A program made the translations under genes and the position numbers. Shown in pieces: positions 42,820 to 51,377 of a DNA stretch of 60,980 nucleotides. Within the stretch, counting starts at the first letter, position 1. Every line of letters starts with the position of its first letter. The stretch spans positions 1 to 60,980 of the forward strand of contig NZ_JAGQBX010000011.1 in assembly GCF_024345855.1 (NCBI RefSeq), given 5' to 3'. The notes under the pieces are model-generated. The model did not search any database and was not told where the DNA came from. It saw nothing but the letters and a program-made list of their open reading frames with translations. This stretch comes from Synechococcus sp. GreenBA-s (lineage in GTDB: Bacteria > Cyanobacteriota > Cyanobacteriia > PCC-6307 > Cyanobiaceae).

Positions 42820-44877
42820 TCAGGCGGGCGGCTGCGGCAGCTCGGGGGCGACGTCGATGAAACCGGCCCCGCCGTGTTTGGCCCGGTACATCGCGGCGTC
42901 GGCCGCGTTGAGCAGCCCGTCGGCATCGAGGGCATGCTCGGGCCAGTGGGCAATGCCGATGCTCAGGGACACCGCCACCGAGCCGGGCAGTTCCGGGTAG
43001 GGCTGCGCCACCGCGTCCCGCAGGGTCTGGGCCAGCGTCACCAGCTGCGGCAGCTCGGGCGCCTGGGGAATCAGCAGCACGAACTCGTCGCCGCCCTGGC
43101 GGCAGAGGATGTCGGATTCGCGCAGCTTCTCCCGCAGCCGGTTCGCCACCAGCTGCAGCAGCTGGTCGCCGACGCCGTGGCCGTGGGTGTCGTTCACCGG
43201 CTTGAAGCCGTTGATGTCCATGAACATCACCGCCACCTGGTATTGGTAGCGCCGCGCCATGGCCAGGCCCTGCTCCAGCTGTTGCATCAGCAGGGCCCGG
43301 TTCGGCAGGCCCGTGAGGTAGTCGTGGGTGGCCTGGTGGCGCACCGCCTCCTGCTCCTCATGGCGCTCGGTGATGTCGCGCAGCATCCCCACGAAGTTGG
43401 TGATCTGCAGGTTCTTGTCGAGCACGGCATTGATGCTGAGCTCATGGCGCCGCAGCTGGCCGTTGCGGTGCCGGTTCCAGATCTCGCCGTGCCAGTGGCC
43501 CTGCTGGATGACGCTGTCCCAGAGGTCGCGGTAGAAGGCCTCGTCGTGCTGGCCCGACTTGAGCAGGTTGGTCTTGCGGCCATGGGCCTGCTGGCGGGAG
43601 TAGCCGCTGATCTCGGTGAAGGCCTCATTGCTGGCGAGCACGAAGCCGTTGGCGTCGGTCACCACGATCGCCACCGGGCTGTTCTCGAACACGGTGGTGG
43701 CCAGGGCCTGCTCCCGGCTGGCCCGGTCCGCCAGCTGGAGCGCCCGCTGCAGCCTGAGCTGGCTGTCCACCAGGGTGCGCAGGCCCAGGGCCGCCGCGAG
43801 GCTGATGGCGATGCCCAGCAGACCCGAGATCACGAGGGTGCTGCTGAATCCGTTGGGGCTGATCTGGTCGGGGGGCAGCTGGATGCCGATCAGCCAGTCG
43901 CGGTTCGCGACCCGCAGGGTTTGCCAGGTGGGGTGCTGCAGCCGCGGCGTTCCATGCACCTTCTGGCTGTCGAACAGCAGGGCGCTGGCCAGGGGCTTCG
44001 AGCCGTCGAAGATCAACACCGCACTGCGGGCCAGGGTGGGGTTCTGGATCGAGGCCAGGGTGGCGCGCAGCAGGTCCTCCATCCGCAGGGGCGCATAGGC
44101 CCATCCCTGCAGATGGCGCAGGCGATCGGCTTCGGATCGGGGCTCCTGGTGGTAGATCGGCAGGAAGAGCAGGCTGCCGGGCTGCACGCGCTTCCCCGCC
44201 TCCTGCATCAGCTTCACCGGGCCGCTGAGGGCGGGGCCCCCGGTGCTGGCTGCCCACTGCATCGCCTCGCGGCGGGTGGGCTCGGAATACATGTCGAAGC
44301 CGATGGCGCGCTGGTTGCGCCAGTCCAGGGGCTCGAGAAAGAGGATCGCGCTGGTGAGGGGGCGGTTGCCCGCCGGGCGCACCCGGAAATCCTGTAAACC
44401 CTGTTTGCGGGCCCGGGCCTCCAAGGCCGGGATGCCGCCCGGCGGGATCACCGCGGCGTAGCCCACCCCCTGCACCCCCGACAGGGTCGAGGGGGAGATG
44501 GAGAGGGACCGGTAGAACTGCTGGAACTCCGGTGACGTGACGTCGACTGAGCTGTGGAACAGGCCCACCACCGCCGAGAGCACGGCCTGGGTGCTGGTGA
44601 ACTTGGCTTCGATGGCGCTGGTGAGGTCCTCGGCCAGGTCGTGCTCGATCCGTTCGTGTTCGTCGCGGCCCAGGCGACGCTGGCCCTCGCACACCACCGC
44701 CGTGAGGCCCAGGCCCAGGCCCAGCATCAGCCACGGCAGGGTCTGGAGTGTCGGCCGGCGCAGCCGCTGGCTCCCCTGGGCGATGGCACCGCCGATGCCG
44801 CTCTTCAGCCGCGTCGGCCATGGGGCGCGCTGCCCCTGGGTTGGCTCGGAGGATGGCTTGGGGGGCGAGGCGGGCAA
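42820..44877 (-). CDS. CHASE-PAS-GGDEF membrane diguanylate cyclase
   Basis: 685 residues. The first helix is at about 47-65, and a CHASE-type periplasmic sensor (VQGVGYAAVIPPG, AIGFDMYSEPTRREAMQ) lies at about 80-320. The second helix is near 345-365. A PAS domain with PAC segment runs from about 395 to 510 (VFENSPVAIVVTDANGFVLASNEAF; MLRDITERHEEQEAV), and GGDEF from about 515. The cyclase site is intact (DYLTGLPNRALL; MDINGFKPVNDTHGH; RQGGDEFVLL). An RxxD product-inhibition site is present just before it (RESD). Stand-alone; a 148-base AT-richer leader precedes it, with copy 2 of the inverted repeat. Confidence 0.92.
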   Translation of the reverse strand: MPASPPKPSSEPTQGQRAPWPTRLKSGIGGAIAQGSQRLRRPTLQTLPWLMLGLGLGLTAVVCEGQRRLGRDEHERIEHDLAEDLTSAIEAKFTSTQAVLSAVVGLFHSSVDVTSPEFQQFYRSLSISPSTLSGVQGVGYAAVIPPGGIPALEARARKQGLQDFRVRPAGNRPLTSAILFLEPLDWRNQRAIGFDMYSEPTRREAMQWAASTGGPALSGPVKLMQEAGKRVQPGSLLFLPIYHQEPRSEADRLRHLQGWAYAPLRMEDLLRATLASIQNPTLARSAVLIFDGSKPLASALLFDSQKVHGTPRLQHPTWQTLRVANRDWLIGIQLPPDQISPNGFSSTLVISGLLGIAISLAAALGLRTLVDSQLRLQRALQLADRASREQALATTVFENSPVAIVVTDANGFVLASNEAFTEISGYSRQQAHGRKTNLLKSGQHDEAFYRDLWDSVIQQGHWHGEIWNRHRNGQLRRHELSINAVLDKNLQITNFVGMLRDITERHEEQEAVRHQATHDYLTGLPNRALLMQQLEQGLAMARRYQYQVAVMFMDINGFKPVNDTHGHGVGDQLLQLVANRLREKLRESDILCRQGGDEFVLLIPQAPELPQLVTLAQTLRDAVAQPYPELPGSVAVSLSIGIAHWPEHALDADGLLNAADAAMYRAKHGGAGFIDVAPELPQPPA

Positions 44878-44972
44878 GCGCCTACCTCTTCTGAGGTCTT
44901 GGTTTCGTTGTAGAGCAAGTCAGGGCAGTTTGGTGCCTGCCTATGAGACTTGTTGGCGAAAAACTGGCCTAG

Positions 44973-44987
44973 ATGCAAAAGATGCAT
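44973..44987. repeat. Inverted repeat ATGCA-N5-TGCAT, copy 2
   Basis: Second copy of the repeat at 42328-42342, lying 96 bases upstream of the cyclase ATG and 39 bases beyond the helicase stop, in the most AT-rich part of this intergenic gap. A DNA-binding site for a dimeric regulator is one explanation. Confidence 0.5.
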
Positions 44988-45025
44988 CAAAGTTGCACCG
45001 GGCCCCACTCCCTCAGCCCACTCCC

Positions 45026-47581
45026 TCAGCCCGTCCCCTCGGCCCGCTGGGCCTCCCGCACCAGCCGCTGCACCCGCTCCAGCAGCGATTCGTTGCTCAG
45101 CCGGCTGTTGAGGCGCTCCACCAGCAGCGGAAAGGCCAGGGGCCCGGGCCGCCGCGGCGTCTCCAGCACCCAGCGGCTCTCCGCCAGGCGCTGCAGGGCG
45201 GCCGCCAGCCGGGGCAGCTCCAGCTGCTGCTCGATCACCTCCCGCCGCGCCTGCTCCAGCAGCCGGTGACCGGGCTCGTGCTTCTCGAACACGTCGAACA
45301 GCAGGGCGGCACTGATCTGCAGCTGGCCTCCCTGCGACTGACCTCCCTGCCGCTGCCCGCCGCCCCTGGTCTGGCCGGGCAGGCCGTTGTGCACCAGGCC
45401 GCTGATCTGGGCGATGGCGCGGAAGCGGCGGCGGCAGAGCTCGGAGAGGTTCACCGCCTGCTCTAGATCGGCCTCCAGTTGCTGCTGATCCAGCAACGCA
45501 TCGCCGTGGAGCTCCAGCAGCTCGGCGAAGGGATAGCCCCTGGGCGCCAACAACTCAAAGCCGTAGTCGTTCACCGACACGGTGATCGTGCTGGGGCGGT
45601 GGCGCGCCAGGCGCCAGGCCCACAGGAAGCCCAGGCCCTCGTGCACGAAGCGTCCCTCGAAGGGGTAGGCGAACAGGTGGCTGCCCTCGCGGCTGCTGCA
45701 CACTTCCACCAGCAGCTCCTCGGCGCGGGGCAGGCGCGAGAGGTCGGCCTGGCGGCGCAGCAGCGGTTCGAGGGCCCGCAGTTCGGGGCTGTCGAGGTCG
45801 CCCTCGGCGCAGCGGTGCACCTCCTGGCGCAGCTGGCGGCTGAGCAGGTCCGAGAGGGCCAGCTGGCCCCCGGCCCAGGCCGGTACCGTGCTGCTCTTGC
45901 GGGTGGTGGCCTTCACCTGGGCCGTCATCTGCCGCAGCCGCACGAACTCCAGCTGGCGGCCCGCGAAGAAGAACACATCCCCCGGTTTGAGCCGGCCGAT
46001 GAAGGCCTCCTCCACGTGGCCCAGCACCGCCCCCCGCACGAAGCGCACCGTCACGGCCCGATCGGCGGTGATCGTGCCGATGTGGAGGCGGTGCAGGCGG
46101 GCGATGGCGGTCTCGCGCACCACGTAGGCGAAGGGCTGCCCCGGCTCCGGCGTGGCGTCGCGATCGAGGCGGCCGTCGGGCCTGAGGGCCGCCCGCTGCA
46201 GCTTGCGGTAGCGGGGGTAGGCCCCCAGGCACTCGCCGCCCTCCTCCAGGAAGCGCAGGCACCAGGCCCAGTCGGCGTCGCTCAGCTGGCGGTAGCTCCA
46301 GCAGCGCCGCACCACCCGCAGCTCCCGCTCCGGCACGAAGCCCGGCCCGCAGGCCAGGCTCACCAGGTGCTGCAGCAGCACATCCAGCGGCAGCCGCGGT
46401 GGCCGCCGCGTTTCCACCAGGCCCTCGGCCAGGCCCCGCCGCATGGCGCTCACCTCCAGCAGCTCCAGGGCGTTGGTGGGCATGAACAGCACCTGGGCGG
46501 TGCCGCCGGGGGTGTGGGCGCTGCGGCCGGCCCGCTGCAGCAGCCGCGCCAGGTTCTTGGCCGAGCCGATCTGCACCACCCGCTCCACCGGCTGGAAATC
46601 CACCCCCAGGTCCAGGGAGCTGGTGGCCACCACCCAGCGCAGCTGGCCCGCCTTCACGCCCGCCTCGATCGCCTCCCGCTCCCCGCGGTCGATGGCGCTG
46701 TGGTGCAGGGCCAGGGCCCCCTCCAGCTCCGGGCAGGCGTAGCGCAGGCACTGGTGCCAGCGCTCGGCCTGGTTGCGGGTGTTGGTGAACAGCAGCGTGG
46801 AGATCGCCGGATCGAGGGCGGCCACCAGCTCCTCGTACATGCGCAGGCCCAGGTGGCCGGCCCAGGGGAAGCCGTCGATGGCCTCCGGCAGCAGGCTGCG
46901 GATGGCGGTGCCGCGCCGCAGCGCCGCCGTGATCAGCGTGGGCACCGTCCCCACCCCCACGGCCACCTGGGCCGCCTCCTCGAGGTTGCCGATGGTGGCG
47001 CTGAGGGCCCAGGTGCGCAGCTCGCCCCGCAGGGCCCGCAGCCAGCCCAGGCACAGCTCGCTCTGGCTGCCGCGCTTGCTGCCCATCAGCTCGTGCCACT
47101 CGTCGAGCACCACCGCCTGCAGCTGGCCGAACAGCTCCGGCGCCTTCGGATTGCTGATCAGCAGGGCCAGCGATTCGGGCGTGGTGATCAGGATCTGGGG
47201 CGGCGTGCGCAGCTGGCGGGTGCGCTCGCTGCTGGGGGTGTCGCCGTGGCGGATGCCCACCCGGATCGGCCAGCCCATGGCCTCGATCGGCTGCTGCAGG
47301 GCCAGGGCCAGGTCGCGGCTGAGGGCCCGCAGGGGCGTGAGCACCAGCAGGCGGATGCCGGGGGAGAGCCCCCGCCCGCTGCCGCGCTCCGCCACCCCGG
47401 CCTCGGCCAGCAGGTCGGCGATCGGGCCCATCACGGCGGCGTAGGTCTTGCCGGAGCCGGTGGGCACCTGGATCAGGCCGCTCTCGCCGCGCAGGTGGGC
47501 GCGCCAGCTCTGGCGCTGGAACGGCAGCGGCCGCCAGCCCTGCTGGGCAAACCAGGCCTCGATCGGTGCCAGGCGCTTCAT
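45026..47581 (-). CDS. Ligase-associated Lhr-Core-type DEXH helicase
   Basis: 851 residues from the ATG at 47581. SF2 motifs: Walker A VPTGSGKTYAAV near residue 45, motif Ia TPLRALSRDLA, motif II VVLDEWHELMG, motif III LSATIGN, motif IV LLFTNTRNQAE, motif VI QRAGRSAHTPGG. The length and C-terminal domains fit Lhr-Core, a 3'-to-5' ssDNA-dependent translocase/helicase encoded with ligase, exonuclease and MPE. A Gly/Gln-rich insertion (GGGQRQGGQSQGGQ near residue 755) is probably lineage-specific. The start overlaps the LysR-like gene's stop as ATGA, so translation is coupled. Last gene of the operon. Confidence 0.93.
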   Translation of the reverse strand: MKRLAPIEAWFAQQGWRPLPFQRQSWRAHLRGESGLIQVPTGSGKTYAAVMGPIADLLAEAGVAERGSGRGLSPGIRLLVLTPLRALSRDLALALQQPIEAMGWPIRVGIRHGDTPSSERTRQLRTPPQILITTPESLALLISNPKAPELFGQLQAVVLDEWHELMGSKRGSQSELCLGWLRALRGELRTWALSATIGNLEEAAQVAVGVGTVPTLITAALRRGTAIRSLLPEAIDGFPWAGHLGLRMYEELVAALDPAISTLLFTNTRNQAERWHQCLRYACPELEGALALHHSAIDRGEREAIEAGVKAGQLRWVVATSSLDLGVDFQPVERVVQIGSAKNLARLLQRAGRSAHTPGGTAQVLFMPTNALELLEVSAMRRGLAEGLVETRRPPRLPLDVLLQHLVSLACGPGFVPERELRVVRRCWSYRQLSDADWAWCLRFLEEGGECLGAYPRYRKLQRAALRPDGRLDRDATPEPGQPFAYVVRETAIARLHRLHIGTITADRAVTVRFVRGAVLGHVEEAFIGRLKPGDVFFFAGRQLEFVRLRQMTAQVKATTRKSSTVPAWAGGQLALSDLLSRQLRQEVHRCAEGDLDSPELRALEPLLRRQADLSRLPRAEELLVEVCSSREGSHLFAYPFEGRFVHEGLGFLWAWRLARHRPSTITVSVNDYGFELLAPRGYPFAELLELHGDALLDQQQLEADLEQAVNLSELCRRRFRAIAQISGLVHNGLPGQTRGGGQRQGGQSQGGQLQISAALLFDVFEKHEPGHRLLEQARREVIEQQLELPRLAAALQRLAESRWVLETPRRPGPLAFPLLVERLNSRLSNESLLERVQRLVREAQRAEGTG

Positions 47582-48483
47582 CGGTCCGCCGGCGGCGATG
47601 TGATCACCAGTTCGCCATGGGCGGCGGCCCAGGGCTCGAGCCGCTGGCGCAGCAGCTCCGCCAGGGCCAGGGTGCGCGGGTGCTCGGCCCACTCACGCCG
47701 CACCACCAGCGCCTCGCCGCTGCGGATCGGCAGCTGCAGCGGCAGCCGCACCAGCTGCCCCGCCACCTGCTCGCTGAGCACCGTGGCGTAGCCCACCTGC
47801 AGCTCCTGTTCGCTCTTGCCCTCCCAGCGCTGGCGCTGGTAGCGGGCCATGCGGATGGGGCTGCTCCACAGGCCCAGGGCCCGCAGGCTGGCCTCCACCT
47901 TGGGGTAGGTGCCGGGCGGCAGGGCCAGCGAGGGGAAGGCGGCCACATCGTCCCAGTCGAGCGGCCCCCTCCGCTCCAGCTGCTGCAGCAGCGGATGGCC
48001 CGGCGCCACCACCAGATGCACGGGCATCGTGCACACCTCAAGCGTGCGGAAGGTCGGGTCGTCGGGCTCGGGCCAGTCGGGGCCCCCGGTGAGCCAGGCG
48101 TCGATGACGCGATCGTTCAGCCACTGCAGCGGCCGCTGCACGCCCACGGTGTCGTGGCGGCCGCCCAGCCAGCCCTCCGGCTCCGGGGTGAGCAGCAGCG
48201 GTCCGCTCCAGTAGGTGCCCTCGATCCGCAGCAGCCCCTGGCCCAGCCAGCGGGCCGTCTGGTGCACGTGGCGCTCCAGGGCCAGCAGCGTCAGGTTCGG
48301 CTCCGGGCCCTCGACCTCCCATTCCTGCTCGCGCTTCAGCAGCTTCAGCTCGAACAGCCCCAGGGCCTGGTTCACCCGCCGGCTCACGTTCGACTGGTTG
48401 AGGACCAGCCGCTCGCCGGCCTCCTGGCCGGAGCGCAGCCACAGGCTCAGGTCCAGGGCGGCGAGTCTGTCGAGGCTCAGCAT
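47578..48483 (-). CDS. LysR-type regulator-like protein inside the DNA-repair operon
   Basis: 301 residues from the ATG at 48483. The N-terminus reads as a divergent winged helix-turn-helix (LDLSLWLRSGQEAG, recognition-helix-like NQSNVSRRVNQAL, then FELKLLKREQ). The rest resembles a LysR effector domain (MPVHLVVAPGHPLLQQ, DVAAFPSLALPPGTYPKVE, SGEALVVRREWAEHPRTLALAELL). It overlaps the ligase stop by 7 bases and the helicase start by 4, so it is made together with the repair enzymes. A longer open frame to 50859 is the ligase shadow. Regulator role is inferred from fold only. Confidence 0.8.
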   Translation of the reverse strand: MLSLDRLAALDLSLWLRSGQEAGERLVLNQSNVSRRVNQALGLFELKLLKREQEWEVEGPEPNLTLLALERHVHQTARWLGQGLLRIEGTYWSGPLLLTPEPEGWLGGRHDTVGVQRPLQWLNDRVIDAWLTGGPDWPEPDDPTFRTLEVCTMPVHLVVAPGHPLLQQLERRGPLDWDDVAAFPSLALPPGTYPKVEASLRALGLWSSPIRMARYQRQRWEGKSEQELQVGYATVLSEQVAGQLVRLPLQLPIRSGEALVVRREWAEHPRTLALAELLRQRLEPWAAAHGELVITSPPADR

Positions 48484-50246
48484 CCAGGCGCCCCGTCGCC
48501 GCTGGCCTGGGCCCCGTCCGCAACCTGCAGCAGGGCCAGGGCCGAGGCGAGCGTGTCGGCCTCGCGGGCGGGCTTGTCGCGGCGCCAGCGGGCGATGCGG
48601 GGAAAGCGCACGGCGATGCCGCTGCGGTGGCGCCGGGAGGGCTGCAGCCCCTCGAAGGCCAGTTCGAACACCTGCAGGGGCTCCACCGCGCGCACCGGCC
48701 CGAAGCGCTCGATCGTATGGCTGCGGATCCAGCGATCGAGCTCCGCGATCTCGGCGTCGCCCAGGCCGGAGTAGGCCTTGGCGAAGGTCACCAGCGCCGG
48801 TGCGGGCGCCTCCGGCGGGGGCGCTTCGCTCCAGAGGGCAAAGGTGTAGTCGGTGAACAGGTTGGCGCGGCGGCCGCTGCCGGCCTGGGCATACACCAGC
48901 ACCGCATCGAGCCGCAGGGGCTCCAGCTTGTGCTTCCACCACGCGCCGCGGCGCCGGCCCACCCCGTAGGGGGAGGCGGCGGCCTTGAGCATCAGCCCCT
49001 CGGCCCCGGCGCTGCGGGCCTGCTGGCGCAGGGGCTCCAGCCCGTCCCAGGCGGGCAGGGGCAGCTGCGGGGAGAGGCGCAGGAGCCCGGCTGCGGGAGT
49101 GGCCGCCGCCGCCGGGAGCTCCTGCAGCAGCGACTCCAGGGCGGCGCGGCGCTGGCTCAGGGGCCGGGGGCGCCAGTCCTCGCCGTCCCGTTCGAGCAGG
49201 TCGTAGGCCACGAACACCGCCGGACACGCCGCCAGGAGCGCCCGGCCCGGGGCCCGGCGGCCCAGGCGGCGCTGCAGCTGGGCGAAGGGGGCCGGCCGCT
49301 CGGCCCCCTCGGGCCACACCAGCACCTCGCCATCGAGCACGCTGCCGTCCGGCAGGGCGGCGGCGGCGGCGATCAGCTCGGGGAAGGCGGCGTTGATCAG
49401 CTCCTCGCCGCGGCTCCACAGGAAGCCCTCGCCGCCGCGGCGGATCAGCTGGCCGCGGATGCCGTCCCACTTCCACTCCGCCAGCCAGGCGCCGGCCGGG
49501 CCGGGCAGGGGCGGGTCGCCGGGGTCGTCCGGGGGCTCCAGGGGCGAGGCCAGGCAGAAGGGGTAGGGGCGGCTGATCGGGCCGTCCTCGCCGCCGGCGG
49601 GGGCCAGCAGCGCGTGCCAGGCCGCCGCGGCGGGGTGGCGGCTGTCCCGCTCGGGGCCGGCGAGCTGCAGGCCGCCCATCAGCCGGTGGGCCAGCAGCGA
49701 CGGCTCCAGGCCGCTCACCTGGCTGAGGGCGCGCAGCACCAGGCCCTGGGCCACCCCCACCCGGAAGCCGCCCGTGAACAGCTTGTTGGCCACCAGCAGG
49801 GCGCCGGGCTCCAGGCCCCGCCAGAGCCGGCGCACCGCCTGGGCCTGCTCGGCTCCCTCCAGGGCGGCGGCGGCCGGCAGCAGCTCCGCCATCCAGCGGT
49901 GCAGGGGCTGCTCCAGCAACGGCTCCGGGAGGGAGCCATCCGCCGCGGGCCGGCCCTGCTCGGGCTCCAGCTGGCGCCAGAGCAGGGCGATGGTCTCGGC
50001 GGTGTCGCCCACCTGGGCGTAGCAGTCGTCGAACAGCCACTCGGGCAGGGTGCTGCCCTCCAGGGCGATCTGGCGCAGGCGGCGGCCGGTGATCAGGCGC
50101 CGGCGCTGCTTGCCCAGGAGCAGATGCAGGGCCCAGGCGGCATCGGCGGGGGCGGCGGCGGCGAAGTAGGCGGCCAGGGCCTCCACGCGGGCGCTGGTGC
50201 CGCTGCAGGCATCGAGCTCGCCGAACAGGGCGGTGAAGCGGCGCAT
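48477..50246 (-). CDS. ATP-dependent DNA ligase
   Basis: 589 residues. The adenylation motif is AEWKWDGIRGQL near residue 232, where the lysine of KWDG takes the AMP. Motif III is VLDGEVLVW, motif IIIa VFVAYDLLE, motif IV EGLMLKA and motif V WWKHKLEPL. An N-terminal helical DNA-binding domain and C-terminal OB domain complete it. Cyanobacteria use NAD-dependent LigA for replication, so this is a repair ligase. It starts three bases after the exonuclease stop, and its stop overlaps the LysR-like start. Confidence 0.95.
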   Translation of the reverse strand: MRRFTALFGELDACSGTSARVEALAAYFAAAAPADAAWALHLLLGKQRRRLITGRRLRQIALEGSTLPEWLFDDCYAQVGDTAETIALLWRQLEPEQGRPAADGSLPEPLLEQPLHRWMAELLPAAAALEGAEQAQAVRRLWRGLEPGALLVANKLFTGGFRVGVAQGLVLRALSQVSGLEPSLLAHRLMGGLQLAGPERDSRHPAAAAWHALLAPAGGEDGPISRPYPFCLASPLEPPDDPGDPPLPGPAGAWLAEWKWDGIRGQLIRRGGEGFLWSRGEELINAAFPELIAAAAALPDGSVLDGEVLVWPEGAERPAPFAQLQRRLGRRAPGRALLAACPAVFVAYDLLERDGEDWRPRPLSQRRAALESLLQELPAAAATPAAGLLRLSPQLPLPAWDGLEPLRQQARSAGAEGLMLKAAASPYGVGRRRGAWWKHKLEPLRLDAVLVYAQAGSGRRANLFTDYTFALWSEAPPPEAPAPALVTFAKAYSGLGDAEIAELDRWIRSHTIERFGPVRAVEPLQVFELAFEGLQPSRRHRSGIAVRFPRIARWRRDKPAREADTLASALALLQVADGAQASGDGAPGC

Positions 50247-50249
50247 GGG

Positions 50250-51341
50250 CTAGGCGAGCGGAGGCGCCACAGCTGGCGGCGCCGGTTCCGCGCCGTCCGG
50301 GTCCTCGCCGCCGCGCTCGGCGCTGAATCCCCCCTCCAGCGGCTCGGCGCTGATCGCCTCCACCTCGCGCAGGTAGCGGGCCAGGCCGTCGCTGTTGCCG
50401 TGGGTCACGTACACCTGGCGGGCGCCGCTCTGCCGCACGCTCTGGAGCAGCCCCGGCCAGTCGGCGTGGTCGGAGAGCACGAAGCCGCGCTCGATGCCGC
50501 GGCGGCGGCGGGCGCCGCGCACGGCCATCCAGCCGCTCACGAAGGCCGTCTGCGGCCGCTGGAAGCGGCGCATCCAGGGCGCGCGCTGGGCCGCGGGCGG
50601 TGCGATCACCAGCCGCCCGGCCAGCGACTCTCCCCGTGCCAGCTCGCTGACGGGCCGCGTGGGTGGCAGGGCTACGCCGGCCTCGCGGTAGGGCTCCATC
50701 AGGGCCTGCACGGCCCCGTGCAGCAGGATCTCGCCGCCCTCGGCCCCGGGCTGGCCCGCCTGGCCCACCCCGAGGGCCGCCAGCTCCGCCAGCACCCGCT
50801 GGGCCTTGCCGAAGGCGTAGCAGAAGAGCACGGAGGTCTGCTCCGGCGCCGCCTGCCACCAGGCCAGGATCTCCTGGGCCACCGCGGTGCCGCCCTGCCA
50901 GCGGTAGATCGGCAGGCCGAAGGTGGCCTCGGTGATGAACACATCGGCGCCCACCGGCTCGAACGGCGCGCAGCTGGGGTCGGCGCAGCGCTTGTAGTCG
51001 CCGCTCACCAGCCAGCTCTCGCCGCCGGCCTCCAGCCGGATCTGGGCACTGCCCAGCACGTGGCCTGCTGCATGGAACGACACGCGGGCGTCGCCGATGC
51101 GATGCGCCTGGCCGTAGTCCACCGGGATCAGGTTGATCGTGGCGCCCAGGCGCTGGCGCAGGATGCCCTCGCTGCTGCCGATGGCCCAGTACTCCCCGCA
51201 GCCGGGGCGGGCGTGGTCGGCGTGGGCGTGGCTGATCAGGGCCCGGGGCACCGGGCGCCAGGGGTCGATCCAGGCCGCCGCCGCCCTGCAGTAGAGCCCC
51301 TGGGGGGTGAGCTCCAGCAGGCTGCCGGCGGGGAGGGGCAT
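50250..51341 (-). CDS. Ligase-associated metallo-beta-lactamase-fold exonuclease
   Basis: 363 residues, MBL/beta-CASP type related to SNM1 and CPSF nucleases. The metal motif is LISHAHADHARPGC near residue 37, VSFHAAGHVLGSAQI supplies a later histidine, LVSGDYKR the aspartate, and VLSDHADWPGLL and VYVTHGNSDGLARYL the C-terminal motifs. Acts with the ligase and helicase in the ligase-associated repair set. ATG at 51341 preceded by GGAG seven bases away; probably the first gene of the operon. Confidence 0.93.
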   Translation of the reverse strand: MPLPAGSLLELTPQGLYCRAAAAWIDPWRPVPRALISHAHADHARPGCGEYWAIGSSEGILRQRLGATINLIPVDYGQAHRIGDARVSFHAAGHVLGSAQIRLEAGGESWLVSGDYKRCADPSCAPFEPVGADVFITEATFGLPIYRWQGGTAVAQEILAWWQAAPEQTSVLFCYAFGKAQRVLAELAALGVGQAGQPGAEGGEILLHGAVQALMEPYREAGVALPPTRPVSELARGESLAGRLVIAPPAAQRAPWMRRFQRPQTAFVSGWMAVRGARRRRGIERGFVLSDHADWPGLLQSVRQSGARQVYVTHGNSDGLARYLREVEAISAEPLEGGFSAERGGEDPDGAEPAPPAVAPPLA

Positions 51342-51377
51342 GGGAACGCTCCGGTGATCAGGCGGCGCCCTCTGGGC

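Noticed and set aside
45310-45370. Gly/Gln repeat in the helicase as a sign of frameshift
   Set aside because: Frame is continuous and conserved sequence resumes on both sides; best read as a variable loop insertion.
47578-50859. 1093-codon frame covering the LysR-like and ligase genes
   Set aside because: Only the last 301 codons read as protein; the rest is an Arg/Gly/Pro-rich shadow of the ligase, whose motifs are in the other frame.
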